Positions 34,078-35,089 of a stretch of 35,089 nucleotides of DNA are shown in pieces (position 1 is the stretch's first letter; each line of letters starts with the position of its first letter). The stretch is from assembly GCA_903832735.1 (NCBI GenBank), contig CAILCO010000130.1, positions 1 through 35,089 on the forward strand. The letters are read 5' to 3'. The position numbers and the translations under genes were made by a program. The notes under the pieces were generated by a model, which was not told where the DNA came from, searched no databases, and saw only the letters and a program-made list of their open reading frames with translations. The DNA comes from an uncultured Sterolibacterium sp. Lineage in GTDB: Bacteria; Pseudomonadota; Gammaproteobacteria; Burkholderiales; Rhodocyclaceae.

Positions 34078-34343
34078 ATGAAGACTCCTAACGAGTTACC
34101 CGAGCTAACCAGGGCCGAGGTGGAATATGGCTTGGTTGGATTAGTGGTCGTTTTAACCCGCCGAAACGATACGATCCCGGCAACAACGATGCCTACGCCG
34201 GCCACAGCGAAAACGACCCCGGCGAAGGCTCGGACGACCAACGGTAACGCAACGGACGGAGCTACCAATGACGCGCCCCGCATGGCAAGCGCAATGAGCA
34301 GTGCGAGAGCAGCAGGAGGAACCTTCAGTTCAAGTACATGCAT
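34074..34343 (-). pseudogene. Truncated isoprenylcysteine methyltransferase-like gene (integron cassette)
   Basis: An 89-aa open frame. Residues 1-82 (MHVLELKVPPAALALLIAL; IVSFRRVKTTTNPTKPYSTS; ALVSSG) match the N-terminal two-TM part of isoprenylcysteine carboxyl methyltransferase-family proteins, which continue after 'SG' into a catalytic region with RxxRNPMY. Here the frame instead runs directly into NSLGVFI and stops, because the sequence joins an attC core GTTAGGA (34092-34086). The C-terminal catalytic half and most of its attC are gone. Almost certainly non-functional as an enzyme; it could still make a two-helix membrane peptide. Confidence 0.75.
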
Positions 34344-34357
34344 TGAATGGGATTGAG

Positions 34358-34415
34358 GCCCAACGTCAGGGTTCAGCGGTTGCCGAAGGCAGTCCGCTGC
34401 AACGAATGGTTCGGC
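34358..34415 (-). repeat. attC recombination site (SHOCT cassette)
   Basis: A 58-bp site. In gene orientation it reads GCCGAAC (34415-34409) ... GTTGGGC (34364-34358). The central stem is CAGCGG...CCGCTG. The TAG stop of the SHOCT gene directly overlaps the 5' end of the site. 14 bp later the next cassette gene starts. Confidence 0.85.
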
Positions 34416-34816
34416 TAATGCGGTCCGCTCGAAAGGATGGAAGCCCTCTTCTCTTCGTACTCTTGCTTCTCGATCTCGCCCCTTGCGAAACGCTCATTTA
34501 GGATTTGCAGCGCGGAATAGGCTGGATCAAGGGATGAATGGCCCGCCCCGAACGGTCGGTCCATCATCTGACACGGTCCCCATCGACGGTGCCAGCCGCC
34601 TGATCTGTGACCGATAAAGAAGACCACCACACAGACGAAGAACATGAACAACATAAACAGGGGGAACATCCACCAAAATCCCCACCCGCCATGCCACATG
34701 TGCCAAGGACCTGGCCCATTCCACGAGGGCTGCTGGGTCTGCTGCGCAAGAAGCGGCAAAGGGTGAAACAGAGCGAACAAGGCAAAGGTCAGGAACGGTG
34801 CGCGCTTCGTTTCCAT
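34415..34816 (-). CDS. SHOCT-domain membrane protein (integron cassette)
   Basis: 133 aa. The N-terminal signal (LTFALFALFHPLPLLAQQ) precedes a Trp/Gly/His-rich segment (GPGPWHMWHGGWGFWW), one long TM helix (about 50-69, MFPLFMLFMFFVCVVVFFIG) and a cytosolic or periplasmic Arg/Gly segment (HRSGGWHRRWGPCQMM). The C-terminal SHOCT domain is ALQILNERFARGEIEKQEYEEKRASIL (about 101-127). AAAGGA lies before the ATG. SHOCT domains are small helical modules often ending membrane proteins; function unclear. The His/Met/Trp-rich segment could bind metal but this is only suggestive. Confidence 0.85.
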   Translation of the reverse strand: METKRAPFLTFALFALFHPLPLLAQQTQQPSWNGPGPWHMWHGGWGFWWMFPLFMLFMFFVCVVVFFIGHRSGGWHRRWGPCQMMDRPFGAGHSSLDPAYSALQILNERFARGEIEKQEYEEKRASILSSGPH

Positions 34817-34890
34817 TTTAATGTCCTTTCTCGATACGCGAGTATTGCCAGTCTACGCCGATAAATACTGGCTCCGGGAGAAATCCGTAC

Positions 34891-34956
34891 GCCGAACGTA
34901 GAGGTAACCGGCCTGCGCGGCTTTTCGCGCAGGTCCGGCTGACCGCCATGTTGGAC
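34891..34956 (-). repeat. attC recombination site (upstream cassette of unknown content)
   Basis: A 66-bp site. In gene orientation GTCCAAC (34956-34950) ... GTTCGGC (34897-34891). Inner arms CCGGACCTGCGCGAAAAG and GCGCAGGCCGG pair strongly. It shares this core with the attC at 31448. It ends the cassette that lies to its right; in 34957-35066 I see no convincing gene, so that cassette is gene-less or its gene is cut by the edge. Confidence 0.88.
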
Positions 34957-35066
34957 GAAGCCGCTACGCGGAGGAGTCGCCTGATGCTGCGGCACGAATT
35001 ATTCTGCACGTCCGTCTCCTTATTCCGAGGGGATGATTGTGCAATATTTCGTGAGGATAAACCAGC

Positions 35067-35089
35067 ATGAAGACAAAGACCGTCGAGCA
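35067..35089 (+). CDS. Start of a divergent plus-strand gene, cut by the window edge
   Basis: An ATG at 35067 with GAGGA ending 9 nt upstream begins MKTKTVE and runs to the edge. It diverges from the cassette genes, as an integron integrase (intI) would. Seven residues cannot identify it; a reversed cassette gene or an unrelated gene is equally possible. Confidence 0.4.

Larger units (their letters stand above)
31448..34956 (-). mobile_element. Integron gene-cassette array
   Basis: Seven short minus-strand genes alternate with palindromic attC-like sites at 31448, 32346, 32688, 33246, 33780, 34358 and 34891. Each site follows the 3' end of a gene, in the same orientation, and in two cases overlaps the stop codon. 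Cassette lengths are a few hundred bp. Cargo is unrelated gene to gene, as in chromosomal integrons. No integrase or attI is seen; the platform would be expected to the right, since genes read leftwards. One cassette gene is truncated and fused to an R' core. Confidence 0.87.

Noticed and set aside
34818-35009. 63-aa minus-strand open frame across the rightmost attC
   Set aside because: It reads through the attC palindrome and overlaps the leader of the SHOCT gene, with no coding features.

Overview
The window is GC-rich, densely packed chromosomal DNA. Its gene content and order (comM/yifB, ubiK, a TorF-type porin next to glnK-amtB, thrH-purU, paired ABC-F factors) fit a betaproteobacterium, perhaps a Rhodocyclales-like one. 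This placement is inferred from gene order and remembered family resemblance, not from a search.

Left part (1-9063, mostly minus strand): a Bcr/CflA-type MFS exporter preceded by a small membrane-anchored protein, the ComM ATPase, and a two-gene RND efflux pump (lipoprotein adaptor plus HAE1-type transporter). Then come an exported MsrA on the plus strand, a convergent MarR regulator and UbiK.

Nitrogen block (9064-12142, plus): a 292-bp leader carries an NtrC-like dyad and a close match to a sigma-54 promoter. It drives a TorF-type outer-membrane protein, the PII protein GlnK and the ammonium channel AmtB, and ends in a strong intrinsic terminator. GlnK and AmtB form the ammonium uptake and sensing pair; the porin may supply outer-membrane permeability. 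A MurG-like GT-B glycosyltransferase and a PAS-GAF-histidine kinase-receiver hybrid follow.

Middle (15917-25950, minus): thrH-purU; a translationally coupled ybiT-acyltransferase-yheS operon; a secreted alpha/beta hydrolase with cytochrome b561; and a three-gene unit of overlapping genes (cytosolic lipase-like hydrolase, two-TM protein, small secreted beta-rich protein) that I do not recognise as a described system. Positions 26006-31370 hold a run of small accessory genes: two orphan solute-binding proteins, NTF2-like, DUF1330, DUF486, cupin, flavin-reductase-like and SRPBCC proteins.

Right part (31448-35089): the main find is an integron gene-cassette array. Short minus-strand genes, each with its own Shine-Dalgarno or none, alternate with imperfect palindromes having attC architecture (RYYYAAC-like ... 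GTTRRRY-like), all oriented with the genes. Cassette cargo: DUF899 thioredoxin-like protein, zinc-ribbon protein, DUF2267, pyrimidine-dimer glycosylase-like protein, an 11-cysteine GDCCVxC protein, a truncated isoprenylcysteine methyltransferase-like gene and a SHOCT membrane protein. No integrase is visible. A plus-strand gene starts at the right edge in the divergent orientation expected of intI, but only 23 nt are present.
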